A DNA stretch of 64,000 bases, from NCBI GenBank assembly GCA_913061265.1, contig CAJXVS010000007.1:186001-250000 (forward strand), in the 5' to 3' direction. A program made the translations under genes and the position numbers. This document shows positions 34,131 through 43,122 of the stretch, piece by piece (position 1 is the first letter of the stretch; every line of letters begins with the position of its first letter). The notes beneath the pieces were generated by a model. The model ran no database searches. It worked only from the letters and a program-made list of their open reading frames with translations, and was not told the origin of the DNA. This DNA is from an uncultured Halobacteriovorax sp. (lineage in GTDB: Bacteria > Bdellovibrionota > Bacteriovoracia > Bacteriovoracales > Bacteriovoracaceae).

Positions 34131-36650
34131 ATGCGTTTTTACTTATTAACTCTATTTTTATGCTTAGGCACTACTGTCTTAAAAGCGGAGGACTTTTCGA
34201 AGCTTTGTGCTGATAGCGAGATAACCGGAAACAATGTTTCCCTTTTTAATTGCTCTCAATCGGCCCTTCCAAAGTCTCTTCAAAAGTTGGTAGAAGCTAA
34301 TGATTCTATTGGAAAAGTACAATGTGAGAAATGGTATAAGAGGTCATCACGTAGTAGCAGTGACTTCGATTTTGATTCACTCAAAATATTTGATAAAGAT
34401 AAAGAGAAAGTAATCCCACTTCGCTGTTATTGTGGAAATAAAATAGGTAAGAAACTCTGTGACAATAAAGAAAACTTTGAAAAAAAAGTCAGGGTCATTA
34501 AAGAAGTTTTTGAAGTAAGAGCTTGGTCAGTCTTTTTGAAAGACCTGATTAGTTACTCAGAAGAAAATGGTAACGATTGTATTGAAAAAATAAAGGAAAA
34601 GAGCCTTGAACTGGGATGCTTTGAAAAAATTGAACAGATTCATGTGTCTTCTCAGTTACATCTTGAGTCTTTTAACTTTAATGAAAAAGAGAGAAATCGA
34701 TTTACCGAGAAAAATTTAGATAAATATTTTGATTCCCTTTATAAAGAGAATAAAATACCTGAAGGCATGACTAAAGACGGACTGTCTTATTTTCCTTCAG
34801 TTGCGATGGAGCGAAAGACTTTTCTCGAAAAGAATTCTTTAAAAGAAGATGAGTTTTACGGGCTTTCTAGCAGCTCTTTTGAAAAGAAATTAGATGAAAT
34901 TGGAAAAGGCGAAGTTATAGAATCTTTTCTTTCTCTTCTTAGGTCAGATGCAAGTTTCGAAAATAAGATGAAAAAACTTTCTCCGAATGGAGAGCACTTT
35001 TTTTCACTAACCGGAAAAAAACTTAACGAAGAGGATAGTGAAAAACGAACTATTCTAGCAAGCCATCCTGATTTGGGATGGATGTTTAATCTAAATGAAT
35101 ATCATTCAAATCAAGATAATGTTGAGGTTAGAAGAAAGTTTAAAGAATTTTCTAGTATCGCGAAAAATAACAAGTTCTCCTCCCTCAGAGAATTAAAAGA
35201 AAAATTTATAAATAAAGAGCATGGAGAATGTAAGCAATCTTTGGAAGGCCTTGAGAGTATTTGTAAAATAACAGGAGGCCATGTTTTAAGAGGGGCTAAG
35301 AACGTTCTTGATCAAGGAGAAGGAACAAATTTCTTTGGCTTTGTTACAGAGAACTCTAGCGAGACCTCTTTTATAAATAAAATTGAAAAGAACTTAGAAT
35401 GTTTTGATTTTAAAGTATTAGGACAAGGAGAAGATGACTCTCATTTGCTCATTTCAGAAAGAAATGGGCCTTTAAGTAATCCACATGGAGATTCTCCAAG
35501 AAGAGTTGTTAGCAAAATTGAGTCGGATGTGAGTTCTGCAATCAACAGAGTCGAAGGATTCGAAAGAATCGCTGAAAGAATTGGAAAAGAAAAAATAGAA
35601 GCTAGTAACTCTGAAGCACCAGTGAAGTCTGAAAAGGTGGAAGCGCTTGAAGAGGACTTCAAAGGTTTTCTAAGTAACCTAAAACTTCCTAGCGGAAGAA
35701 ACTTTTCTTATCCGGCGGGGATGGACCCAGCTCAAGCAGTAGCGAATTATAAGAGTGAAGTTTATAAGTGGGCCGATGATGCAGTTGAGAAGAGGATCTC
35801 TGATATTCAGGGTGAGACTGACCGGATTGTGAATAGTGATCTTCCACCACTGGCCAAGAAGAAGAAGCTTAAAGAGCTTCTTGATGAAGTGGATAGGTTA
35901 AATAAAGGTGAATTCTTAGAAGAGATCTATAAAGAAAAACAAAATATTGGTGAGTATATTGCTCGCTATGAAGATAAGAAGAGGGACTGGGAATCTCAGT
36001 ATGGTGCTGAGGCCCTTGAGAATCCTAAGGCCGTTCAGGCAGTTGCTCCTCCAAGAGATAAGACAAGATCTGTTGGTAGAGGCGGCTCTAATAGTTATAA
36101 GAATGTGGCAGGGAATACTTCTGCTTATGTGGGAAGTGATAGTGGTAGTGCAGCGGCTAGCTCGTCAGTGAACGATGCTACGGCCTATATTCCACCAGCT
36201 CCAAGTGTTCCTTTTGCACAGGGAAGTTTGATGACTCGAATTGTACCTAAAGATGAATTTCAAAATAATACGGTTAAGGCGAGCTTGCTGGCCAAGCATA
36301 AAGGTTATCCTATTGCTGTTTTAGATGAGAAGTCTCAGCAGGTTGAACTCTATACGCCTAAAGGTGGGACGAGCTATAAGCTTCAAGAGACTCTGACTAT
36401 TAGTCAGGCAGAAGCGAGAGGTTATGTCTTTCCTGATGATGTCAAAAAACTGGTTGAAAGTTATAGAAAAGATAAACCAAAAGGTAGAGCGCCTTCAAGC
36501 TTTGATGAGTACGAGCCAACCAAAAAAGAGCTTTTAGAGAAACAGAAAAAATTAGAGAAGCTTCAGAGCTTGTCTGATGTAATGGAAAGGCAGGGTGTAC
36601 CTCGGCGAGCGAGAGTGGTCAGGCTTAATTCAATCTTAGATAATCTTTAA
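34131..36650 (+). CDS. Large secreted protein of unknown function
   Basis: An 839-residue protein with a signal peptide (MRFYLLTLFLCLGTTVLKA). Residues ~25-170 contain several Cys (CYCGNKIGKKLC; CIEKIKEKSLELGC). A charged, mostly helical middle follows, then a coiled coil (~500-630). Next is a Ser/Ala/Gly-rich linker (~645-690), and the last ~120 residues look globular (PIAVLDEKSQQVELYTPKGG). The first two-thirds look more AT-rich by eye than the last third, so a composite origin is possible. I recognise no family. It lies alone between convergent and divergent genes. Confidence 0.7.
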   Translation: MRFYLLTLFLCLGTTVLKAEDFSKLCADSEITGNNVSLFNCSQSALPKSLQKLVEANDSIGKVQCEKWYKRSSRSSSDFDFDSLKIFDKDKEKVIPLRCYCGNKIGKKLCDNKENFEKKVRVIKEVFEVRAWSVFLKDLISYSEENGNDCIEKIKEKSLELGCFEKIEQIHVSSQLHLESFNFNEKERNRFTEKNLDKYFDSLYKENKIPEGMTKDGLSYFPSVAMERKTFLEKNSLKEDEFYGLSSSSFEKKLDEIGKGEVIESFLSLLRSDASFENKMKKLSPNGEHFFSLTGKKLNEEDSEKRTILASHPDLGWMFNLNEYHSNQDNVEVRRKFKEFSSIAKNNKFSSLRELKEKFINKEHGECKQSLEGLESICKITGGHVLRGAKNVLDQGEGTNFFGFVTENSSETSFINKIEKNLECFDFKVLGQGEDDSHLLISERNGPLSNPHGDSPRRVVSKIESDVSSAINRVEGFERIAERIGKEKIEASNSEAPVKSEKVEALEEDFKGFLSNLKLPSGRNFSYPAGMDPAQAVANYKSEVYKWADDAVEKRISDIQGETDRIVNSDLPPLAKKKKLKELLDEVDRLNKGEFLEEIYKEKQNIGEYIARYEDKKRDWESQYGAEALENPKAVQAVAPPRDKTRSVGRGGSNSYKNVAGNTSAYVGSDSGSAAASSSVNDATAYIPPAPSVPFAQGSLMTRIVPKDEFQNNTVKASLLAKHKGYPIAVLDEKSQQVELYTPKGGTSYKLQETLTISQAEARGYVFPDDVKKLVESYRKDKPKGRAPSSFDEYEPTKKELLEKQKKLEKLQSLSDVMERQGVPRRARVVRLNSILDNL

Positions 36651-37349
36651 TTAAGAAAAGCTTGGTCTTTTATCGTACTCGATAGGATCTTCAAGGCCTG
36701 CTTTTGCAAATCCTCGCAGTCTTAAGGCGCATGAATCACAAGTTCCACAGGACTTATCCCCACGTTCGTAACATGACCAGGAAGATTCAAGGGGAGCTTT
36801 TAACTCTACGGCCTTCTTAACAATCTCTTCTTTTTTTAAGTGAATAACAGGAGTGATGACTTCGATGTCACCATCTTTTGTTCCTTCTTTTATAAGGGCG
36901 TTGAGGGCCTTATAATATGATGGGCGGCAATCTGGGTAGCCACTGCCGTCTTCTTCAACGGCGCCGATATAGATCTTCTTGGCGCCTATGACTTCAGACC
37001 AACTTACGGCCATTGAAACGATATGAGTGTTTCTAAAAGGGACGTAGCTGTCTGGGATTTCATCTGAATCACCATCGTACTTTTTAACATCGATTGAATC
37101 ATCAGTTAAAGAAGAGCCGCCAATTTGTTTTAAAAAGGAGACATCAATGATCTTTCTGCTTCCAGCGGGAACCTTATAGTGATCTGCAATCTCATGAAAG
37201 CACTGAAGTTCTTTATCTTCAGTGTTCTGACCATAGTTTAGATGAAGAAAGGCAAGTTTCTCATGAGCTTCGTTTGCAAGAGCTGCCGTGACTAAAGAAT
37301 CCATGCCACCACTTACAAGAACAACTGCTAATTCACTACTTTTTGCCAT
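36651..37349 (-). CDS. queC: 7-cyano-7-deazaguanine synthase
   Basis: Makes preQ0 from 7-carboxy-7-deazaguanine and ammonia with ATP, for queuosine in tRNA. The ATP loop is VVLVSGGMDSLVTAA (SGGMDS at residues 13-18). The zinc site is at the C-terminus: Cys 193, 201, 204 and 207 in CYERGDKSCGTCDSC. The 232 residues are normal. FRNTHIVSMAVSWSE and the EEDGSGYPDCR segment are also typical. It lies 2 bases after the phosphohexomutase gene. Its pathway partner queG is at 57857. Confidence 0.97.
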   Translation of the reverse strand: MAKSSELAVVLVSGGMDSLVTAALANEAHEKLAFLHLNYGQNTEDKELQCFHEIADHYKVPAGSRKIIDVSFLKQIGGSSLTDDSIDVKKYDGDSDEIPDSYVPFRNTHIVSMAVSWSEVIGAKKIYIGAVEEDGSGYPDCRPSYYKALNALIKEGTKDGDIEVITPVIHLKKEEIVKKAVELKAPLESSWSCYERGDKSCGTCDSCALRLRGFAKAGLEDPIEYDKRPSFS

Positions 37350-37351
37350 TC

Positions 37352-39106
37352 CTAAATCCTCTCTGCTGCTTCTTTAATATAGTTTAAGATCTTCTCTGTT
37401 TTATCAATAGCCTTCTTCTTTTTCTCAACGAGGCTGCCTTCAGTTACTTGAAGCATAATATAAAACTTAATCTTAGGCTCTGTGCCTGAAGGTCTTAAGA
37501 AAACCAAGTCACCAGATTTTAGAAAGTAACCTAGAACATTTGAACTCGGTAGATCTAATTCTGTCGTTGTGTTTTCATAGTAGTTTTTTATCTCACGAGA
37601 CTGATAGTCTTTAAGAGTATGAACGGCTTCGTTGGCAAAGATTGGTTCTGGAAGGTTACGGAAGTGTTCCATAATCCTAGCGATCTTTTCCGCGCCGGAC
37701 TTTCCTTCGTAAACAAGGCAAAGGAGCTCTTCGTTACTAAAGCCATACTCTGTGTAGATTTCATCTAAGGCATCAAGAAGGTCCATTCCTTTAAGTTTAT
37801 AAAAGAGAGTGACTTCAGAGAGAAGAGTGATTGAGCTTACTCCATCTTTATCTCTTACATATTCATGATTGAGGTAACCAAAAGACTCTTCAGTAGCGAA
37901 GATAAAATTACGCTCAGGTTCTGTTTGTTCAATCTCATTCATGCGGCCACAGATCCATTTAAAACCTGTAAGAGTATTTTCAACTCTTACTCCAAAACTC
38001 TCAGCGATCTTATCTTGAAGGGGAGTCGTGACAATCGTTTTTACAAAGTATGGATTAGTCGGCATTCTCTTTTGTTCTTTAAGACTTGAACAAATATAGT
38101 GAAGCATAAGGATCCCAATTTGGTTTCCGTTGAGATAGATAGTTTTGCCATCTTTATCAAACGCGACACCAACTCTATCGGTATCAGGGTCTGTTCCAAA
38201 GACAATATCCCCTTGCTCTTTTTTCATTAGTTTTACACCAAGCTCTAGAGCTTCAGCATTTTCTGGATTAGGGGAGGAAACAGTTGGGAAGTCTCCATTT
38301 GGTTCTTTTTGTTCAGGGACATTGAGAATATTTTTAAAGCCTAGATCATTAAGAGCTTTGTTACAGGGATAATCTCCTGTTCCATGAAGAGCGGTATAAA
38401 CGATCTTAAGCTTTTCGCCTTCTTCTTGGCACATCTTTGGGTTAACAGATTTTCCTAGAATGGCATCGTAGTAGAGATTCTCCACTTCTTCGCCAACCCA
38501 AACAATCTTTCCAGAAGAGACGCCTTCTTCGAAGTCCATCATCTTAATTGATCCGTAATCTTCAAGTGAATTGAATTGATCGATTACATTTCTATCGTTC
38601 GGTGGTGTTACCTGTGCGCCATCGGCCCAAAATACTTTAAAGCCGTTATACTCAGGAGGGTTATGACTAGCAGTCACCATGACGCCAGCATTACATTTAT
38701 GATGCCTGATAGAAAAAGAAACTAAAGAAACAGGGTTTAGTCGCTTATAGATATAGGCCGTAATTCCATTTCCAGCGAAGACCGCAGCGGCCTCTTTCGC
38801 AAATTCAAACGAGAACCTTCTACTATCAAATGAGATGGCGATTCCATGAGGTCCGTCTTCTTTGAGGGCCACGGAAGCGAGGGCCTGTGAGGCCTTTCTG
38901 ATATTATACTTATTCATCCGGTTGGTGCCTTGACCGAGAATGGCACGCATACCGCCGGTTCCGAACTCAAGGTCTTTATAGAAACGTTCTACAAGCTCTT
39001 CTTTAAAGTCACCTTCAATTAGGTTTTGAATCTCCTGGCGGTCTGCTTCGTCGATTGCAGTGCTTGAGGCCCAGTATTTAGCTTTTTCAATAGCCTGTTC
39101 TTCCAT
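37352..39106 (-). CDS. pgcA: Phosphoglucomutase/phosphomannomutase, alpha-D-phosphohexomutase family
   Basis: Interconverts glucose-1- and glucose-6-phosphate (or the mannose forms) in the cytoplasm. The 584 residues are typical of the PgcA/PGM2-like subgroup. The phosphoserine loop is VTASHNPPEYNGFKVFW, the metal loop is GTDPDTDRVGVA, the sugar-specificity loop is ATEESFGYL and the phosphate-binding tail is PSGTEPKIKFYI. GTGGMRAILGQGTNRMN near the N-terminus is also characteristic. It probably shares a transcript with queC. The symbol is by resemblance and specificity is not certain. Confidence 0.9.
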   Translation of the reverse strand: MEEQAIEKAKYWASSTAIDEADRQEIQNLIEGDFKEELVERFYKDLEFGTGGMRAILGQGTNRMNKYNIRKASQALASVALKEDGPHGIAISFDSRRFSFEFAKEAAAVFAGNGITAYIYKRLNPVSLVSFSIRHHKCNAGVMVTASHNPPEYNGFKVFWADGAQVTPPNDRNVIDQFNSLEDYGSIKMMDFEEGVSSGKIVWVGEEVENLYYDAILGKSVNPKMCQEEGEKLKIVYTALHGTGDYPCNKALNDLGFKNILNVPEQKEPNGDFPTVSSPNPENAEALELGVKLMKKEQGDIVFGTDPDTDRVGVAFDKDGKTIYLNGNQIGILMLHYICSSLKEQKRMPTNPYFVKTIVTTPLQDKIAESFGVRVENTLTGFKWICGRMNEIEQTEPERNFIFATEESFGYLNHEYVRDKDGVSSITLLSEVTLFYKLKGMDLLDALDEIYTEYGFSNEELLCLVYEGKSGAEKIARIMEHFRNLPEPIFANEAVHTLKDYQSREIKNYYENTTTELDLPSSNVLGYFLKSGDLVFLRPSGTEPKIKFYIMLQVTEGSLVEKKKKAIDKTEKILNYIKEAAERI

Positions 39107-39283
39107 AATAACTCTCTGAATTTGGTTGATTAAAGCGATCCAATTTTCGCAAATTTAGGGCCCACAGGCAATGAAGCACGGCAAAATATTGCCTTTTAAG
39201 ATTTGACTCAATTTAGATTGATAGAATACCGATAAAAAGGTAATAAATAGTTGAAATTGTCTTATTAAATAGAGGAGTTATAT

Positions 39284-39535
39284 ATGGCTAATCCAGAAAT
39301 GAAGCATGAAAAGAATATCGAAGGTGCATGGTATTGTACTGATCCTGATGATGATAACGGAGAGGGATGCATCGCCTGTAACGTTTGTTACACGGGCGCT
39401 CCAGACTTCTTTGCTGAAGATGAAGATGGTAATGCTTATGTTATTAAGCAACCAACAACACCTGAAGAAACTGAGCTTTGCGTTGAACAACTAGAAGCTT
39501 GTCCAGTTGCATCTATCGGAAGCGACGCTGCTTAA
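39284..39535 (+). CDS. Single-cluster [4Fe-4S] ferredoxin
   Basis: An 83-residue electron carrier. The cluster ligands are Cys 29, 32 and 35 (GCIACNVC) and Cys 73 in CPV, as in monocluster Fer4_13/15 ferredoxins, with the APDFFAEDEDGNAYVI pattern between them. Two further Cys, 18 and 66, are placed to form a disulfide as in Bacillus or Desulfovibrio-type monocluster ferredoxins. The protein is strongly acidic and cytoplasmic. Good GAGGAG upstream of ATG and a textbook terminator downstream mark it as a monocistronic gene. Confidence 0.93.
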   Translation: MANPEMKHEKNIEGAWYCTDPDDDNGEGCIACNVCYTGAPDFFAEDEDGNAYVIKQPTTPEETELCVEQLEACPVASIGSDAA

Positions 39536-39566
39536 GAAGTAGCTAATCAATTCAGTCAGACTTAGA

Positions 39567-39594
39567 GGCCAGTTTTTATAACTGGCCTTTTTTT
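39567..39594 (+). terminator. Rho-independent terminator after ferredoxin gene
   Basis: GGCCAGTT and AACTGGCC form a perfect 8-bp stem with a 5-base loop, directly followed by seven Ts. It lies 31 bases after the ferredoxin stop. Confidence 0.93.
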
Positions 39595-39597
39595 GTC

Positions 39598-39668
39598 TTT
39601 TATCTCAAGTTCAAAAAATGGCAATTATTAAAGGCATTACTCTTAAATATGAAGAATTTGAGATAAAA
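39598..39668. repeat. Inverted repeat with 49-base spacer
   Basis: TTTTATCTCAA at 39598-39608 is the exact reverse complement of TTGAGATAAAA at 39658-39668. Extending inward gives TTC against GAA after one mismatch, for a 15-bp arm. The stretch lies in the 273-base gap before the FG-GAP gene. Function unknown. Confidence 0.5.
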
Positions 39669-39739
39669 AAGGTCTTTTCTGGGCCTGCTTTTTTGGTCGT
39701 AACTATCCGTAGTTACACGATTTGCCTAGGGAGAGAGCT

Positions 39740-39768
39740 TTGCTTAAAAAATGAATCTCGTTTATAAT
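39740..39768 (+). promoter_or_regulatory. Sigma-70-type promoter for the FG-GAP/FGE-like cassette
   Basis: TTGCTT at 39740 and a perfect TATAAT at 39763 with a 17-base spacer. It is 40 bases before the ATG at 39809, which has an AAGGGG site. The -35 is weak (three of six). Confidence 0.6.
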
Positions 39769-39808
39769 TAGGGTTGAATATTCTCAATTTTAAGAAGGGG
39801 TTTTAGTA

Positions 39809-42328
39809 ATGAAAGTTACTCTTTTTTCATTAGCCATTTTATCTAGCTTATTTTGTTTTTCCTCATTTGCAGATGTCTCGAAAGGACAACAATCCGCCAT
39901 TAACTTGAAGAAGATTCAGAAACAGCTCCAAATGAATCGAGAGGAAACTTTTAAGGCCGATGTAAGCCATGAAAAGATAAATGCAAACCTATGTGATGCT
40001 GACGAATTCAGATTCTCTAAAATCGATAGAAGCTTATTAGATGACTTCAGAACCAGTTTATCTAAAAGAGAATTTAAGAAACTATCTAAGCTCTTTTCTA
40101 GTAAACCAATATTTCCTATTTATTCAAAGCCTGTTCTAAAAGATATTCAGAACTATGGAAGTGTTGAACTATCAAATCAGGTTTTCAATCTAAGCGCTAT
40201 GACTCAGCGAGGAGTCAGTGAGCAACTATTATCTCGATTTAAGAATATTAAAGAGATCGTATTCCTAGATTTACACACAGAGTCTTACCACGCCCTAAAT
40301 AAAAAAAGAGATTTATCTAAAGAAGAGTTCGAAAGAGTTGAGCTCTTTACTAACTTTGACATCAGAATGCGAGACTCTAAAAACCAAAAGGTTCAGTTTA
40401 GAGAGAGAGTTAAGCTCATCGTTGTTAAAGAAAAAAATGGTTATAAGATTGAATCATTCGTTCCAGTAAAGTCCGAAAAATTAATAGCTAGTAGCTCATC
40501 ATTTTCAACTGATACAGCTGTTTCAGGAATAAAGGCTTCTGTTCCTACTTATTTAAGAACAGAGGCCATTAGAAGAGGTGGATACGCCTTAGCTATTGAT
40601 GATTACAATAAAGATGGTCAACTTGATATGTATGTTGGTGCAGCAGGGGCAGCCAGTCTTTTAAAAGGAATGAAGAATAACAAGTTCGAAAAGGTTGATA
40701 ATAAGTCACTTGGTTTAGAGGATCATGTCTTAGTAAAGTCTGCAGCCTTTGGTGATTTCTTTAATACAGGAAATAAAGATTTATTAGTTGTTACTTTTAC
40801 TCCCGGAAAGGAAAACGTAACTAATTCAACGGATATCGTTTTATACAGAAACAACAAAGGGAAGTTTAAAAAGACTGCTAATCTTTTTGATCATAGGTTC
40901 TCAAGCCGCTATGCCATGCCTACAGCTATAGGTGATTTCAATGGTGATAGCTTTCTCGATTTTTATATAGGATTCCCTGGAGCTAAGGATTTTACAACTT
41001 TAAAGGAACGTGAAATCTCTAGTAAAAAATATCAAGTCCAAGGGCTATACGTAAATAACGGAAAAAATGGGTTTAAAGATCACTCAAAGAAAGCCCTTAA
41101 AGAAGCTTCATTTGCTTCTGATATCTATCCTCATTCAGCCGTTGCAGTTGATTATGATAAAGATGGTGATATCGATTTAGTGGTAGCTGATGATAGAGGG
41201 AATGTTAGTCCTATCTTTGAGAATCTTGGTAATGGTGAGTTTCAACAATCAAATAAAAAGATTGGTGTTATCAATGAAGACTATGCCATGGGAATGGCCA
41301 TTGGAGATTTGAATAATGATGGTTTTGAAGACTTGGCAATTTCAAGTGTAAACTTTCATGCCTCTAAAAGGGTTAATGTCTCGTGTGAGATGAATTGGAA
41401 TGAAGCTAAGAGGCATACTCTTGGAACAAATGGATTGAGAATCTTTTATGGTTCTAAATCTGGAAAGTATTTAGAAATGGTCTCGCAGCTTGATGTAGGT
41501 CAAGGTGTAGGCGGGGTTGAATTCGTTGATTATAATAATGATGGTCTATTAGATATTTACGTAGCAAACGGTCTATGGAGTGGAACCTCTGCAGAAGCAA
41601 AATACGACCTATCAAGTACCTTTGTAACGGCAAGTGCGACTGAGATCTTTGAAGATGAACTTAACTTTAAAGGGAAACCTTTTAAAAGCAATGGCTTCAA
41701 AGACGATCATAGCTTCTTAAAGTTTCGCGATAAGTCTCAATCTTCAATTATGGATATCCTAAGTAATTACAAAGGTGAGCTTTCAAAAGCTTCAGGAAAG
41801 CTTAAAGGTCATCGTCCATCTCTTGCAGGATTTGAGAGAAATAGGCTCTTTAGAAATAATGGCAATGGTGGCTTTGTTGAAGTTGGGTACCTAGAGGGAG
41901 TTGATAGTATCGCTGACGGCTATATTCTAGGTTACGGAGACTTTGATAAATCAGGGCAAATGGATATTGTGCTAAGAAATGCAGACCCAGGTAGTAAAGA
42001 TGTCGATTTTCCAACTTTAGAATTCTTTAAGAATAAGAATAAAGAAGGGAAGTCTGTTACGATTTCACTAAAGTCTGATTACTCTAATAAAGACGCTATC
42101 GGCGCAAGAGTTGTAGCGAAGGTTCAAAATAAGAAAATCTACCGGAATATTATTGCCAATAATGGTACAAGCCAATCTGAAAAGTTAATCCATATAGGAC
42201 TTGGAAATAGCTCTCAAGTTGAAGAACTTGAAATCATTTGGCCTAGTGGAAAAACTGAGCTTAGAAAAAATATAAAGCCAGGGCATTATGTTATTGAAGA
42301 AACAAGAAAGACTCTAACTTCAAAATAG
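39809..42328 (+). CDS. Secreted FG-GAP/VCBS repeat protein with ASPIC/UnbV C-terminus
   Basis: An 839-residue exported protein (signal peptide LFSLAILSSLFCFSSFA). From residue ~255 it has at least six calcium-type repeat loops: DYNKDGQLD, DFNGDSFLD, DYDKDGDID, DLNNDGFED, DYNNDGLLD and DFDKSGQMD, which together form a beta-propeller like integrin alpha chains. The last ~90 residues (DAIGARVVAKVQNKKIYR, LHIGLG-like HIGLGNSSQVEELEIIWPSGK) are an ASPIC/UnbV domain, as in CRTAC1-like proteins. Residues ~25-230 are a separate helical region. It likely acts at the surface or outside the cell, binding Ca. The next gene starts on its last base. Confidence 0.9.
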   Translation: MKVTLFSLAILSSLFCFSSFADVSKGQQSAINLKKIQKQLQMNREETFKADVSHEKINANLCDADEFRFSKIDRSLLDDFRTSLSKREFKKLSKLFSSKPIFPIYSKPVLKDIQNYGSVELSNQVFNLSAMTQRGVSEQLLSRFKNIKEIVFLDLHTESYHALNKKRDLSKEEFERVELFTNFDIRMRDSKNQKVQFRERVKLIVVKEKNGYKIESFVPVKSEKLIASSSSFSTDTAVSGIKASVPTYLRTEAIRRGGYALAIDDYNKDGQLDMYVGAAGAASLLKGMKNNKFEKVDNKSLGLEDHVLVKSAAFGDFFNTGNKDLLVVTFTPGKENVTNSTDIVLYRNNKGKFKKTANLFDHRFSSRYAMPTAIGDFNGDSFLDFYIGFPGAKDFTTLKEREISSKKYQVQGLYVNNGKNGFKDHSKKALKEASFASDIYPHSAVAVDYDKDGDIDLVVADDRGNVSPIFENLGNGEFQQSNKKIGVINEDYAMGMAIGDLNNDGFEDLAISSVNFHASKRVNVSCEMNWNEAKRHTLGTNGLRIFYGSKSGKYLEMVSQLDVGQGVGGVEFVDYNNDGLLDIYVANGLWSGTSAEAKYDLSSTFVTASATEIFEDELNFKGKPFKSNGFKDDHSFLKFRDKSQSSIMDILSNYKGELSKASGKLKGHRPSLAGFERNRLFRNNGNGGFVEVGYLEGVDSIADGYILGYGDFDKSGQMDIVLRNADPGSKDVDFPTLEFFKNKNKEGKSVTISLKSDYSNKDAIGARVVAKVQNKKIYRNIIANNGTSQSEKLIHIGLGNSSQVEELEIIWPSGKTELRKNIKPGHYVIEETRKTLTSK

Positions 42329-43122
42329 TGCAAATAAGCTTTCTCGTTCTTATATCATTGATCTTTGGATTAAGAGATGCCTTTGGCATCTCTTTTTATT
42401 CACCAAACGAATTCGCCTCAGTCGGAATGGGGTCATACAAAGTTAAAGATGAGAAAAGAATTATTCCTATAAAAGTAGATAGGGCCTACGATATATTAAA
42501 AACCGAAGTCACCCAAGAGACCTTCTTTAAAGTCACAGGATATAACCCCTCCTATTTTAAGTATCAAAAATACTGTAAAAAAAGTCATGTTAAAATGGCT
42601 CAACATCAATATTGTCCTCGATTACCTGTTGAAAACATTACAAGAAAAGATGCCCTTTATTTTTTAAGCCTCTTAAACAAGAAAAAAGATGGGTACCACT
42701 ATAAGCTTCCTAACTACTTCGAATGGGATAAAGCCGCGAGAGGAATTAAAGGCTCTTCCCAGTTTGAGTTTGAGCTTGATATGTACAAGGAAGTTCTAGA
42801 TAAAGTTTCTTGGTATAAAGAAAACTCAGAGGGACAAGCTCGAGAGGTTAAATCTAAGAAGGCCAATGCTCTTGGAATCTATGACCTTAGAGGAAATGTG
42901 TGGGAAATCTTAGAGGAAATGACAGATGACCCCGATATCACCGAAATCTATGAGAGATCAATTTACAAGATGAAAATAAAAGAGTCTGGACGTTATTTAC
43001 TAATGAGAGGTGGGGCTTGGTATTATAAGAAATATTTTAGTAACTTCTTTGAAGTTAGCCAAGAATTAAGAAATGTCTCAAGCAATGTCATGGGTTTTAG
43101 AATCGTTAGGGTTAAAAGGTGA
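42328..43122 (+). CDS. Exported formylglycine-enzyme-like (SUMF1/FGE-sulfatase) protein A
   Basis: A 264-residue protein starting at GTG on the last base of the previous stop codon, with a signal peptide (ISFLVLISLIFGLRDAFG). The fold is that of FGE-sulfatase domains: KTEVTQETFFKVTGYNPSYF, LPVENITRKDALYFL, YKLPNYFEWDKAARG, GIYDLRGNVWEILEE, LLMRGGAWY and VMGFRIVRVKR. The paired active-site Cys that true FGE enzymes carry after RGG are absent, so it is not a standard formylglycine-generating enzyme. It could be a structural or ligand-binding member. It overlaps the next gene by 4 bases. Confidence 0.85.
   Translation: MQISFLVLISLIFGLRDAFGISFYSPNEFASVGMGSYKVKDEKRIIPIKVDRAYDILKTEVTQETFFKVTGYNPSYFKYQKYCKKSHVKMAQHQYCPRLPVENITRKDALYFLSLLNKKKDGYHYKLPNYFEWDKAARGIKGSSQFEFELDMYKEVLDKVSWYKENSEGQAREVKSKKANALGIYDLRGNVWEILEEMTDDPDITEIYERSIYKMKIKESGRYLLMRGGAWYYKKYFSNFFEVSQELRNVSSNVMGFRIVRVKR

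Noticed and set aside
39306-39494. Alternative frame across the ferredoxin gene
   Set aside because: The ferredoxin frame has the conserved Cys pattern and a Shine-Dalgarno site; the alternative has neither.
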